Part shown: positions 55,511-64,000 of the stretch, piece by piece | Position numbering within the stretch: position 1 is the stretch's first letter | Layout: each line of letters starts with the position of its first letter | NCBI GenBank assembly: GCA_036365145.1 | Contig: JAEOAD010000015.1 | Location: forward strand, 39,935,001 to 39,999,000 | Direction of reading: 5' to 3' | From: Orientallactaga sibirica | Taxonomy: Eukaryota > Chordata > Mammalia > Rodentia > Dipodidae | Length of the DNA: 64,000 bases | Position numbers and translations under genes: made by a program | Notes under the pieces: generated by a model | Databases searched by the model: none | What the model was told of the DNA's origin: nothing | The model's input: the letters and a program-made list of their open reading frames with translations, nothing else

Positions 55511-55679
55511 TTCAACCTGGTCATTAATCAAAAAGCCCTTGTAAGAGGGGTGGACTCTTTAGGTTGCTGATGAACTTTTCCAGCCGGTCGAACCCCAGGG
55601 GCTTTGCCTGTCCGCGCGCTTGATGATCAGCAAACAAAACTGCCAGGCTCAGGTGAGCGGCCAGTCTCTACGCCCTCCT

Positions 55680-55870
55680 GGGGGCGGGGACTCCCTAAGT
55701 AACAGGTTGGACCCATCCCACACCCGAGGCACGGCCCCTTTAACGCCCCGCCTCTCCGGCACCCCTGGCGCCCTCCTGCGTGACGTCACCCAACAGCCGA
55801 CCAATAGGAACGTGGGTTACTGGCAGGCGGTGCCGGCGGCCGCTGCCAAAGAGGAAGTGAGCTGGGGCCG
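55680..55870 (+). promoter_or_regulatory. EFCAB14: EFCAB14 core promoter (TATA-less)
   Basis: GC boxes lie at 55680-55689 (gggggcgggg) and 55745-55752 (gccccgcc). A perfect CRE palindrome TGACGTCA is at 55781-55788. A CCAAT box is at 55801-55805, and an ETS-type GAGGAAGT is at 55851-55858. There is no TATA box. CRE-CCAAT spacing of about 12 bases puts the likely start site at about 55850-55900. The start site itself is inferred. Confidence 0.75.
55781..55788. promoter_or_regulatory. Consensus cAMP response element
   Basis: The full palindrome TGACGTCA lies inside the CpG island, 12 bases before a CCAAT box. This is a position in which CREB/ATF sites are typically active. Confidence 0.8.
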
Positions 55871-55875
55871 GAGCG

Positions 55876-55944
55876 ATGGCCCGGGTTTGGAGCCCACGGT
55901 GGGCCGCCGCCGCCGTTAGCGCTCGGGGGTCAGCAGCTGCCTGA
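55876..55944 (+). other. Upstream ORF 1 in the EFCAB14 leader (22 codons)
   Basis: The ATG has G at -3 and G at +4, a strong initiation context, and ends at TGA 55942-55944. If transcription starts upstream of it, it would be translated first and damp the main frame. Confidence 0.5.
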
Positions 55945-56370
55945 GCCGCAGCGGGGGCCGGAGTCGCGGCGGGAGTGGGGGCGGCGCGTGTGAGTGGCGG
56001 ACGTCTCCCGCGCCCCCGACTCAGGGCGCCCCGCCTCACCGCGCCCCCACCTCCAGGTCCAGCCAGCCTGGCTGGAGTCTCCCCAGGCCGGGGACCGGCT
56101 CCTCTCAGGCACTTCTCAAACTCAGGACCGCGGCCACGGAGCGGTGATCATCCCAAATCCCAGGCGGCTTCCTGGCCCCGGCATTTTCTCGGCGCCCAGG
56201 CCGTGTCGGCGTGGTGGCGGCGGCTGGGAGCCCCGTCCACCGGGCACTAGCGAGGTCCCGCCGCCGGCCCCCCACTCCTCGCCTCCCACTCAAGAACAAG
56301 GTTTCTTGCCCGTCTCGGTTGCAACCCCTGTCCCCGAGAGCCGGAGTCCCCCCCCCGCCCCCGGCCTTGT

Positions 56371-56409
56371 ATGTCCTTCCCCAGCACCGAGAGCGCTCGT
56401 AGAAATTAG
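56371..56409 (+). other. Upstream ORF 2 in the EFCAB14 leader (12 codons)
   Basis: ATG at 56371 runs to TAG at 56407-56409. It is present in the mRNA only if the leader is not spliced between the CpG island and the coding ATG. Confidence 0.4.
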
Positions 56410-56544
56410 CTACTTACAGGGCTGAAAACCTGTCGTCCTTGATTTAGCTTTGGCAGTTAACATCTGCCCGTTCTCACCTCTCTCCACTGACACTCCACAC
56501 CCAGGGTTTTAACTGTTTGGGTCACCAATTCATTGGCCGTCTTT

Positions 56545-56550
56545 ATGTAA
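56545..56550 (+). other. Start-stop element ATG-TAA in the EFCAB14 leader
   Basis: An ATG directly followed by TAA, 217 bases before the coding ATG. Minimal start-stop elements can stall scanning ribosomes. Confidence 0.4.
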
Positions 56551-56766
56551 CTTCCCTCACCCATCCTGAGGTCCAGTTGCCTCTGGGCTCCATTCTCTAG
56601 CCCCCAACGGATCTGGTCATTCCCACCGCTGGGTGGGAGTGATCAGGGGGCCTCTGGCCCAGGATTTCTCACCCTGGAAGGCAGTTCCAAGGCAGCAAGA
56701 GAATTGGGCGTCGGGTACGAACCTGGCAGCTCAGGAGTGGGCGCACCAGTCACCCCACACAAGAAA

Positions 56767-56951
56767 ATGAAGAAACGCAAAGAGCTCAATGCTTTGATCG
56801 GCTTGGCTGGAGACAGCCGGAGAAAGAAGTCCAAGAAAAGCTCAAGTAGCCATCGTCTCCTTCGCACTGAGCCCCCTGACTCAGACTCAGAGTCCAGCTC
56901 AGAGGAAGAAGAGGAATTCTCTGTAACTGGAAATCGCTCTCGTTTTGTCAA
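56767..56951 (+). CDS. EFCAB14: EFCAB14 first coding exon segment
   Basis: It codes for residues 1-61 plus two bases of Lys62. The donor is AA|GTGAGT at 56952, phase 2. It contains the basic stretch with repeated Lys-Lys pairs and the acidic run of Ser/Glu before Phe. Such a basic-acidic tail next to a membrane segment suggests a cytosolic N-terminus. Confidence 0.95.
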
Positions 56952-59900
56952 GTGAGTGGTAGTGTCAAGTGGTGGTGAGGGTTAGGATGGGTAAAAGCCA
57001 TCTTGCACTAACAATGAGGTAGATGGGAAGGAGAAGGAAGTCTGGTGGAAGAATAAAGGAAGTATACCTTGGAAAGCAGATAGGGAAGAACAGTGTTGGA
57101 GAAGCCAAGTTCCTGAATGAGGAAAAAGTTACAGGTCCCTCTTTAGGTGTAGAAAGAAGAGCTAGAATCCAGGATGCCAGTGTGGATTCAGGAAATGTGC
57201 CAGTAGCTCAAGAAACAGTAAAAAGTTAAGGATGGAGACATACAGAGGGGCCAAGAAGCATTTGGGACTGGGTCCTTAAAAAAAAAAAGGGAAAGTCGGG
57301 GACCTCAAGACCACTAATTATTTTGTGTGCTCTTAGTGAACGTGGGCGGTTTTTGATAGGAGGATGCAGTGAGGAGCATTGTAGATGGTATGAGCCTTCA
57401 GAATGAAATTCTAAAAGCAATCATCTTTTTTCACACTATTTTTAAGTGGAACAACTATTAAGCAAACTTTGAACATAAGGAGTCAGATTGGAAACCTGAG
57501 GGTACCCTTGTATCTTTAGAGACCACACTTTAGAGGATTCTGGTGCTAAGTGGATGGCTTGATGCTAAAAGAGATTGGGTCTTTGTTGGTACATGTAGAA
57601 TGTCTGTGTCCTTTTGTCAAAGAAGAGTTTGGTTTCTTTTGAACTTTACCGAAGAAGGTAGTTAAGAGAACTCCTGTGTTTGTGGTAAAAAAAAAGGTCA
57701 TCAGAAGAAGTATTAATCTTGAATGTTACCCTGCTGGGTTAGTTTAACCTTGAGGGCTAGGTGAAATTTGGTGTGAAATATAGCTGGTTTCTTTTTCCTA
57801 CCTTCAGAGGCAGTAAATTAGAGAATCGGGTGTCCATTTAAACCACAGATCCTATTTCTTTCATTCCATTTGCAGTAAAATTTGGTCAGAAGTTTCAGTA
57901 AACTGAAACAAGGTCTCCTGGAGTGAGTGAACATATATTTGAGAGAAAGAAAGAGATAAGTAAATTACAATACAGTGATAGAATTACATAGAACCACTTA
58001 TTTTTACTCTACTTTTTTTTTTAAGTACTACTGAGGATTAAACCTAGAGTCTTTTTTTTTTTTTTTTTTTTTTTTTTTGGTTTTTCAAGGTAGGGTCTCA
58101 CTCTGGCCCAGGCTGACCTGGAATTCACTATGTAGTTTCAGGATGGCCTCAAACTCACGACGATCCTCCTACCTCTCCCTCCTGAGTGCTGGGATTAAAG
58201 GCGTGCGTCACCATGCCTGGCTTAAACCTAGAGTCTTATGTATGGTAGGCAGGCACTGTCTACTACTGAGCAAGCCTCCCTGGTGCTTTTTAGAAACAGG
58301 ATCTCACCATGTTGCTCAGGCTGGTCTAGAAATTTCAGGCCCCCTGCCTCAACCTCCCAAGTCATTGGGATTACAGGCCTATGCCACTATGCCTGCCTTT
58401 GCTTTTACACTTCTCAAACTGAGTTTCCTTCAAAGACATCTCTCTTGAACTTACAGCAGTGATCTAGAACCCACAGGTACTTCGAGTGTCCCACAGGAAC
58501 TCCTTGTTCTTTGTGCATTTGGAAACCTTTGTGTCCAATGGAAGAATTTTCATAGGTCAAATTATTCAAGCATCTTTAGCCTGCTGATATTTGACAGAAG
58601 TGTATTACCCTATCTCCTCTGGTAAGTCCACAGGTTATTTGTCAGAGAAAGTAATTACATGGCAACACATGTATACTGTTTCTAATAAAGCTGTTCTCAT
58701 AATCACTTTCATACTCATGGTTGAATTTGTTCTTATAACAGGGGAGACTACGCACGATGCTGCAAGATCTGTTATCCTCTCTGTGCCTTTGTCATCCTCG
58801 CAGCCTGCGTTGTGGCCTGTGTTGGCCTGGTGTGGATGCAAGTTGCTCTTAAGGAGGATCTGGATGCCCTCAAGGAAAAATTTAGAACCAGTAAGTCATC
58901 ACCCTTTTCAGGGTGTAATCTTGGACTCTTTCAGGTTTTAGGACTAATTGACCCATGCAGAATTAGTTTTGCCACTCTGGTAAAGCAATTATGCATTTTG
59001 GTTAGCATTTTTGTACACTTTGTCAACTGGCAGCTTGATGTTATACTTGTTTTTAAACCTATAAACAGAGTCAGTGCTTATGTGCCACCAGGACAAGTAG
59101 CATTTGAAATAATGGCATTGTAACCAACTCAGAAAGTGCCAAGGAGAACTGCAAGTTAGGAGCCTAGAGCCTTGGTTTACCTCCATCTCTGGCCTGCACT
59201 TCTCTAATTACAGAGTGACTGTTGTAATACCAAGCTGTTTCCTTCTATCTTACACGGTCAGTTGATGAAAAAAATGTGAAAGCATTTGTCAAATGACTTC
59301 CTCTATGTAGGAACATAGGAATGGACAATAACAGGAATAGCCACCATTTATGGAATGTCTTCTATGTGCCAAGTCACAAATAAGTCATTCCCCAACTCTG
59401 AGATGAGTATTATTTTTTGCCATGTGTGTATCTGTGCATGTATGCTGGTAGAATGAGTAGTATTTTGTGCTCAAAAAAAAAAAAAAAAAAAAAAAACCAG
59501 AAACAGAAGCTTAGAAGAATTATATGGCTTGTTTAGTGGTTAAATGTAGCAGAGCTTAAACTTTTATAACTGGTTCTCTTGCCCCCTTGCTGCCCAAGTC
59601 CATGTTTATATCCACTATTACTGTACTGTATCACTGTTCCCAGTGCCTCTGGAAGCCAACACACATTTCTCCAAGTGCCCACAGATTTCTTTGATTTCAA
59701 CTTTAGTTAGCACTCTGAGAGTTTGTAGAAGGTGGAGGAACTGTTTTGTTTTGAATTATAAGTTTTATCAGTGTTCATACATTAAGGAAGAACTAACAGA
59801 TTTATTTGCTTTCCTTAGCTATACTTACTTATGACATTATCTGTTTTGGGGGAAAAAAACTTCAAATACCATTAATGAGTATTATCACTTTAAAGGGGAA

Positions 59901-62900
59901 AAAATTTTTTTTCAGTTTTTTGAGGTAGGGACTTGCTTAAACCCAGGCTAACTTGGAATTCACTATAGTCTCAGGCTGGCCTCAAACTCACAGTGATCCT
60001 CCTACCTCTGCCTCCTGAGTGCTGGGATTAAAAGTGTGCACCACCATGTCAGGCTTAGGAAACCATTTTGATTCACTGAACAAATGCCTACCCTGAACAC
60101 ACTACAACCAGTAGAGATATTTATCTCATGAATGAGTTTTGAGGTTTAAGAGACTTTTCAAGGTACAAAGTGTTATATACTCTAATTGTAAAGGTCTGTT
60201 TTCTGATCCTACTGCTTCCCTCACTTCAGTAATTTCCTACCTGTATGTGTCACCACCACAACTGGCAAAAGTTCCATGCATGCCCAAACTTCTTTTTTTT
60301 TTTTTTTCTATTTTTGTTTTTTTTGTTTTGTTTTTCGAGGTAGGGTTTCACTCTAGCTCAGGCTGACCTGGAATTCACTATGTAGTCTCAAGGTGGCCTC
60401 AAACTCACGGCAATCCTCCTATCTATACCTCCCAAGTGCTGGGATAAAGGTGTGCACCACCACACCCGGCTCACAAACTTCTTTTTATTGTCATGTTTGC
60501 ATAATAGCTTCAACTGTATTTACTTTTTTTTTTTCTCTTTACAAAACTGACTTTTTTTGTTTGTTTCTTTGTTTGTTTTTCAGGTAAGGTCTTAACTGTA
60601 GCTCAGGCTGACCTGGAATTAGTCTCAGGCTGGCCTCAAACTCACTGACGACAGTAGTCCTCCTACCTCAGCCTTCTGAGTGCTGTGATTAAAGGTGTAC
60701 TCCACCACACCTGACTTGAAACTTTGTGATTCTAGATTTCAAGGGTAAATTTTCTAAGCTAAGGAATAAGTTTCAACTCAATCACAAACACCCTAACTTT
60801 AATAGCATTAGCACACCAGGAAACTGAACACCAGCTATCTCAAGGTCATAAAGAATTCTAGCTCCAGACCTGGATAGTTCTTACTTTTCATTTTAAGCCT
60901 AGGAGATCACACATCCTACTTTTCTTACGCAGCTTCTCTTGACTATCTGTGGTCATTCACGCTTTAAACCTGACCTAGGGACAGCTAAATCTCAGTATGT
61001 TAATGGTGTCTCTAATGATTTTCCTTGGGGGGGGGGAATTGAAATACTCACTTTGGTTTTGACATTCCTATTCAGAAAGTGGGATTGAGTAAGCAACAGT
61101 TCTTTGCCAGAACTAGTCCAATCTATATAGTTAAATCAGAGTGCAATACAAGAAAGGAGATTCGGGCCCAGTAGGTTTTTGTTGTTGTTTTTTTCATGAT
61201 TTTAATGCTTATTTTTGCAATATTTCAAGGTATTTCTAAGGCCTGTATTTTATTTGTATGTAAATAGTAATCATAACCTGAAAACAGCATTCCCAGATAC
61301 AATGTTTACCGTAAATAATCACTGAGCAGACTGTACAGAAATGAAAAAAACCAAGGCTCTTAAAACTTACATTTAAAAAAGCCGGGCGTGGTGGCGCATG
61401 CCTTTAATCCCAGCACTTGGAAGGCAGAGGTAGGAGGATTTCCGTGAGTTCGAGGCCACCCTGAGACTACATAGTTAATTCCAGGTCAGCCTGGACCAGA
61501 GTGAAACCCTACCTCGAAAAAACCAAAAAAAAAAAAACCTTACATTTAAGTAAATTATTTTATATTGTTCCTTTTTGCCTGGTTTGGGGTTTTAAAAAAC
61601 TTTCTATTGGCAACTTTCATATATACAGGCAATATAGTATGATCATCTCCTCCCCAATATATGGTTTCAAAGAAAGTATATAGTAACTAATCAGGCAGTC
61701 TGTGACTTGAAGAAAAATGATTTCAGTTTTGTTCTGGAGGAACAGACGTTATCAATATTTTATTTTCCATTAAGAGGAAAAATGCTTTTTAAGGAAAGAA
61801 GAGAAAGTGCTCTCAGACCTGTGCCTTCAGGTGGCAAATCTCTAAGCCATTCAAGAGATACTGTTTCCTACAGAAAGTCTAAATATCAGCTGTGTGTGGT
61901 GGCGCACGCTTTTAATCCCAGCACTCGGGAAGCAGAGGTTAGGAGGATTGCCATGAGTTCAAGGCCACCCTGAGAATACGTAGTGAATTCTAGGTCAGCC
62001 TGAGCTAGAATGAAACCCTACCTCGAAAAACCAAAAAGAAAGTCCAAATATCCCCTGTATTTCACCTAACATGTTTCTTTATCTTCTATTTCAGCTTGAG
62101 CTTTTGGATTGGTTTAGGATTTTAAGAAAATACAACTATTTATGTAAAAAATTAAAAATTCTAGCCCTCAAAGCAGTGTCTAAAAGGTGTCAAAACCCAT
62201 GCTTTGCAATTGACCAATTTACAGTAGAAAAAGTAGATTAAATCATTTAAAACTATAGTTTGGGGGCCTGGGGAGATGGCTCAGCAGTTAAGAGTGCTTG
62301 CTCTGCACTTCTGCCTACCACAGTTCAAATCCTCTGCACCCATGTAAAGGCAAAGTGGCACAGGCATCTGTAATCCCATTAGGAGGCAGATCCAGAATGC
62401 TAAGCTTCCAGGCCAACTAGACCAAACTTTACAGTGGCAAAACAAGAGAGACCCTGTCTCAAACGAAGTGGAGAGGACCAGTTCCCCACGGTTGTCCTCT
62501 GACCTCCACATGTGTGCCATGGTACACAGTATGCAAATAAGCATTTTTAAATATAGTTTGTAGTGGCACCTTGAGCATTCATGGGGTTAGGGTTATAAGT
62601 CTTCATTGACTAATACAAAGCTGATTGGTAGTTAACATTGTTTTATCACTTTTTATATGTCTGGACAGTTGTGTTAAATGCTTAACAGACTTTCTCTCAC
62701 TTAATTTGATCACTATTGGGAAGTATGTTTTATCCCTTTATCACAGATAAAGAAATTGAGGTCAAAGAATTTGAATAATTTGCTCAAAATCATAATAAAT
62801 TATAGAGCTGAAATTATATTTAATTCTTTCTGCTCATTTTTTGTTTGATTTTTAGTCTCCTGCCCTTTCTGTTGTGTGGTTCTGGGCATCAAACCCAGAA

Positions 62901-63922
62901 CCTTATACATGTTAAACAAGGACTCTATCACTGACCCAAGTCACCTGACTTTTTTTTTTTTTTTTTTTTTTTGAGATAAGGCCTCAGCCTGGCATAGTGG
63001 CACACACCTAGCACTTGGGAGGCAGAGATAGGAGAATCATGGTGAGTTTCAGGCCAGCCTGGACTGGAGTGAGACCCTATCTCAAAAACAAAGAAAAAAA
63101 AGAGATAGGTCTCATGTAGCTCAGGCTGGTCTCAAAATTGCTATATTGCAAAGGAGGACCTTGAACTTCTGACCTCCCTTCCACCATTTCCTGAGTTTGG
63201 AATGAGGTATGTGCCACCATGCCTGGTTTTATGCAGCACTAGAGACTGAAGCCAGTTTGTGCATGCTAGGCAAGCACTCTACAAACTGAGGTACATCCCT
63301 AGCCCTCACCTGACTTAAAAGTTTCATTGCTACTAGTGTAATAACTCCAGTTTAAACAGAGGTTTAATGTTAAAGATAAATATTTGTAAAAATTAAAGAA
63401 TAGCATAGTTGATAAATATGAATTAAATCTTTCTAAAATTAACTTTTATTAATTCATCATCTTTTTCTATATGATCATTTTTATTCATTTTTAAATATTT
63501 TTTATTTTATATTTATTTGAGAGAGAGAAAGAAGCAGATAGAGAGAATGGGCATGCCAGTACCTACAGCTGCTACAAACAAACTCCAGTTGCATGTGTCA
63601 CCGCGTGCATCTGGCTTACGTGGATCCTGAGGAATCAAACCTGGGTCCTTTGGCTTTGCAGATAAGCATCTTAACCACAAAGCCATCTCTCCTGCCTTGT
63701 ATAATCATTTTTAGCACCATGGAACCATGAGAAAACGTTTATGTCTGCTTATGATTGTTTTTATTTTTACTTCTAGTGGAATCTAATCAGAAAAGCTCGT
63801 TCCAGGAAATCCCCAAGCTTAATGAAGAACTCCTCAGCAAACAAAAGCAACTTGAGAAGATTGAATCTGGGGAGCTGGGCTTGAGTAAAGTCTGGATCAA
63901 CATCACAGAAATGAATAAACAG
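56767..63922 (+). CDS. EFCAB14: EF-hand calcium-binding domain-containing protein 14, residues 1-160 (partial; join of three exons)
   Basis: The CDS joins 56767-56951, 58742-58890 and 63777-63922. ATG 56767 has A at -3 and is the first in-frame ATG; the frame is open further upstream but starts there only with non-ATG codons. Residues 1-30 are Lys/Arg-rich (MKKRKELNAL start). Residues 35-51 form a Ser/Asp then Glu-rich acidic stretch. Residues 71-98 form a Cys-rich hydrophobic segment, the single transmembrane helix. Residues 99-160 are charged and coiled-coil-like, with an Asn-Ile-Thr sequon at 153-155. From memory the human protein is about 495 residues and aligns without gaps over this part. 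The C-terminal EF-hand region is outside the window. The protein is a predicted type II-like membrane protein whose molecular role is poorly known. Calcium binding is inferred from the family name only. Confidence 0.95.
58020..58275 (-). mobile_element. ID-like SINE split by a B1 (intron 1)
   Basis: ID-like text 'gaggattaaacctagagtctt' and 'tatggtaggcaggcactgtctactactgagc' flanks a minus-strand B1 at about 58053-58222. The 16-mer ttaaacctagagtctt occurs before and after the B1, an exact target duplication. Confidence 0.88.
58276..58400 (-). mobile_element. Old 7SL-type (B1-like) SINE, intron 1
   Basis: The text 'ggatctcaccatgttgctcaggctgg' and 'tgggattacaggcctatgcc' keeps 7SL-like words lost in the younger B1s here, so this is an older monomer. 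Confidence 0.75.
58742..58890 (+). CDS. EFCAB14: EFCAB14 second coding exon
   Basis: The acceptor ttcttataacag precedes 58742 and the donor A|GTAAGT follows 58890. It begins by completing Lys62 and ends with the first base of Met112 (phase 1). It carries the whole transmembrane helix with Cys at residues 68, 69, 72, 76, 84 and 88, then the start of the charged region (Lys-Glu-Asp-Leu). The clustered cysteines next to the membrane are candidates for acylation, an inference only. Confidence 0.95.
59315..59565 (-). mobile_element. MIR SINE relic (intron 2) with poly-A insertion
   Basis: The text 'ccaccatttatggaatgtcttctatgtgccaagtc' and 'cagaaacagaagcttagaag' is a reversed MIR. An A-run at about 59471-59498 interrupts it. 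Confidence 0.65.
59910..60057 (-). mobile_element. B1 SINE (intron 2)
   Basis: Minus-strand B1 (ttttgaggtagggacttgctt ... agtgtgcaccaccatgtcagg). Confidence 0.9.
60295..60471 (-). mobile_element. B1 SINE (intron 2)
   Basis: Minus-strand B1 with a long T-rich start. caaacttctttt lies on both sides. Confidence 0.94.
60553..60716 (-). mobile_element. B1 SINE (intron 2)
   Basis: Minus-strand B1 (aggtaaggtcttaactgtagctc ... ggtgtactccaccacacctg), more diverged. Confidence 0.88.
60717..61378. other. Intron 2 sequence, unassigned
   Basis: No repeat or conserved exon was recognised. G9 lies at 61027-61035. Confidence 0.4.
61380..61537 (+). mobile_element. B1 SINE, young (intron 2)
   Basis: Near-consensus B1. 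The word cttacatttaa flanks it. Confidence 0.95.
61590..61665 (-). mobile_element. L1 3' tail fragment (intron 2)
   Basis: The text 'ctttctattggcaactttcatatatacaggcaatatag' is the reversed L1 3' end. It is heavily 5' truncated. Confidence 0.7.
61888..62036 (+). mobile_element. B1 SINE (intron 2)
   Basis: B1 flanked by agaaagtctaaatatc and agaaagtccaaatatc. Confidence 0.95.
62262..62552 (+). mobile_element. B4 SINE (intron 2)
   Basis: The ID-like head (ctggggagatggctcagcag) is joined to a B1-like half (ctgtaatcccattaggaggc ... ttgtcctctgacctccacatg). aactatagtttg and aatatagtttg flank it. Confidence 0.85.
62640..62815 (-). mobile_element. MIR SINE relic (intron 2)
   Basis: The text 'cagataaagaaattgaggtcaaag' and 'tgctcaaaatcataataaattatagagctg' is a reversed MIR. 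Confidence 0.6.
62870..63305 (-). mobile_element. ID relic and B4 SINE with a nested B1 (intron 2)
   Basis: A reversed ID relic (62870-62940) precedes a minus-strand B4 (62953-63305). The B4 is bounded by tcacctgactt on both sides (about 62941 and 63307). A plus-strand B1 (62984-63105) sits inside it, between gagataaggcctca and gagataggtctcat. Confidence 0.85.
63490..63705 (-). mobile_element. B2 SINE just upstream of exon 3
   Basis: Minus-strand B2 ending cacaaagccatctctcctgcc. The words atgatcattttta and ataatcattttta flank it. Its 3' edge is about 70 bases before the exon 3 acceptor. Confidence 0.94.
63777..63922 (+). CDS. EFCAB14: EFCAB14 third coding exon
   Basis: It follows a strong pyrimidine tract (tttttatttttacttctag) and ends at CAG|GTAGCA, phase 0. 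It codes for residues 112 (last two bases) to 160: Leu/Glu/Lys-rich with heptad-like spacing, followed by Trp151 and the Asn-Ile-Thr sequon at 153-155. The segment would face the lumen or exterior if the N-terminus is cytosolic. Confidence 0.95.
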
Positions 63923-64000
63923 GTAGCAAAAGTATAATTTTATTTCTATGTAAGCTGTAAATATTTACATTTGTTGGTTGGTGTTTAGTATGAATTTATA

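Larger units (their letters stand above)
55595..56420. promoter_or_regulatory. EFCAB14: CpG island of EFCAB14
   Basis: This is the only GC- and CpG-rich stretch in the window, with dense CG dinucleotides from tccgcgcgc (about 55612) to gagcgctcg (56391). It covers the presumed start of transcription and the 5' part of the leader. Such islands often fire in both directions, so a divergent transcript is possible but nothing here proves one. Confidence 0.9.
55870..64000 (+). other. EFCAB14: EFCAB14 gene, 5' part (leader to intron 3)
   Basis: The gene starts in the CpG island and leaves the window in intron 3. The 5' leader (about 55870-56766) is either one long exon part or contains a small unseen intron. 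A possible donor GTGAGT lies at 55990-55995, and AG candidates lie just before 56700. Intron 1 is 56952-58741 and intron 2 is 58891-63776. Both are GT-AG and filled with SINEs, which look mainly antisense to the gene. The rest of the gene, including the EF-hand exons, is downstream. Confidence 0.9.

Noticed and set aside
55740..56425. Frames of up to 143 codons on both strands in the CpG island
   Set aside because: GC-rich sequence has few stops. Composition is Pro/Arg/Ala-biased with no known domain, and several starts are not ATG.
56704..56766. Longer EFCAB14 start at 56704
   Set aside because: The codon there is TTG. The known family N-terminus begins at ATG 56767.

Overview
The window is nuclear DNA from a rodent. 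It is dense with 7SL-derived B1 SINEs, tRNA-derived B2, ID and B4 SINEs, and a rodent-style L1 family, all in various states of decay. The B1 copies share a body reading 'gagactacatagtgaattccaggtcagcc', and the B2 copies open 'ggctggagagatggcttag'. This pattern differs from mouse and rat consensus and best fits a jerboa-type (dipodid) genome. The species call is an inference from SINE type, not a search result.

Only one protein-coding gene can be supported: the 5' part of EFCAB14 (formerly KIAA0494) on the + strand. A CpG-island promoter lies at about 55.6-56.4 kb, with a consensus CRE, a CCAAT box and GC boxes but no TATA box. Three coding segments follow, at 56767-56951, 58742-58890 and 63777-63922, joined by GT-AG introns in consistent phases (2, 1, 0). 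They encode residues 1-160: a cytosolic Lys-rich then Ser/Glu-rich tail, one transmembrane helix, and the start of a coiled-coil region with an N-glycosylation sequon. The C-terminal EF-hand part lies beyond the window. The presumed leader carries three short upstream ORFs.

The 55 kb upstream is intergenic and almost entirely repeat-derived. At 0.3-4.2 kb there are SINEs, an LTR-like block, a minus-strand solo LTR with a 6-bp target duplication, and a weak ERV env-like remnant. At 4.2-9.2 kb lie two L1 3' ends, the second carrying an ORF2 tail split by SINEs. A decayed class I ERV pol fossil (RT-RNase H) spans 9.8-11.8 kb. From 11.8 to 22.4 kb there are MIR, B2 and old L1 remnants. A minus-strand L1 with nested insertions occupies 22.4-25.6 kb and is followed by an inversion junction and a 440-bp GGAAA array. 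A class III-like solo LTR with a 5-bp duplication lies at 29.4-29.8 kb. Microsatellites cluster at 31.3-32.2 kb. A long plus-strand L1 runs from 35.7 to 41 kb with an internal deletion. A probable retrocopy of an unknown 3' UTR is at 41.4-42.0 kb. A small LTR-internal-LTR element with a 5-bp duplication is at 50.2-51.7 kb. A second (GGAA)n array is at 52.4 kb, and L2 remnants run up to the promoter.

I found no new multi-gene system. The most worthwhile observations are the uORF-bearing EFCAB14 leader, a 119-bp L1 deletion-junction block present twice 1.46 kb apart, the complete small LTR element, the retrocopy, and two GGAA-type arrays grown from B1 tails. No search or alignment program was run; every repeat family name comes from recognition by eye.
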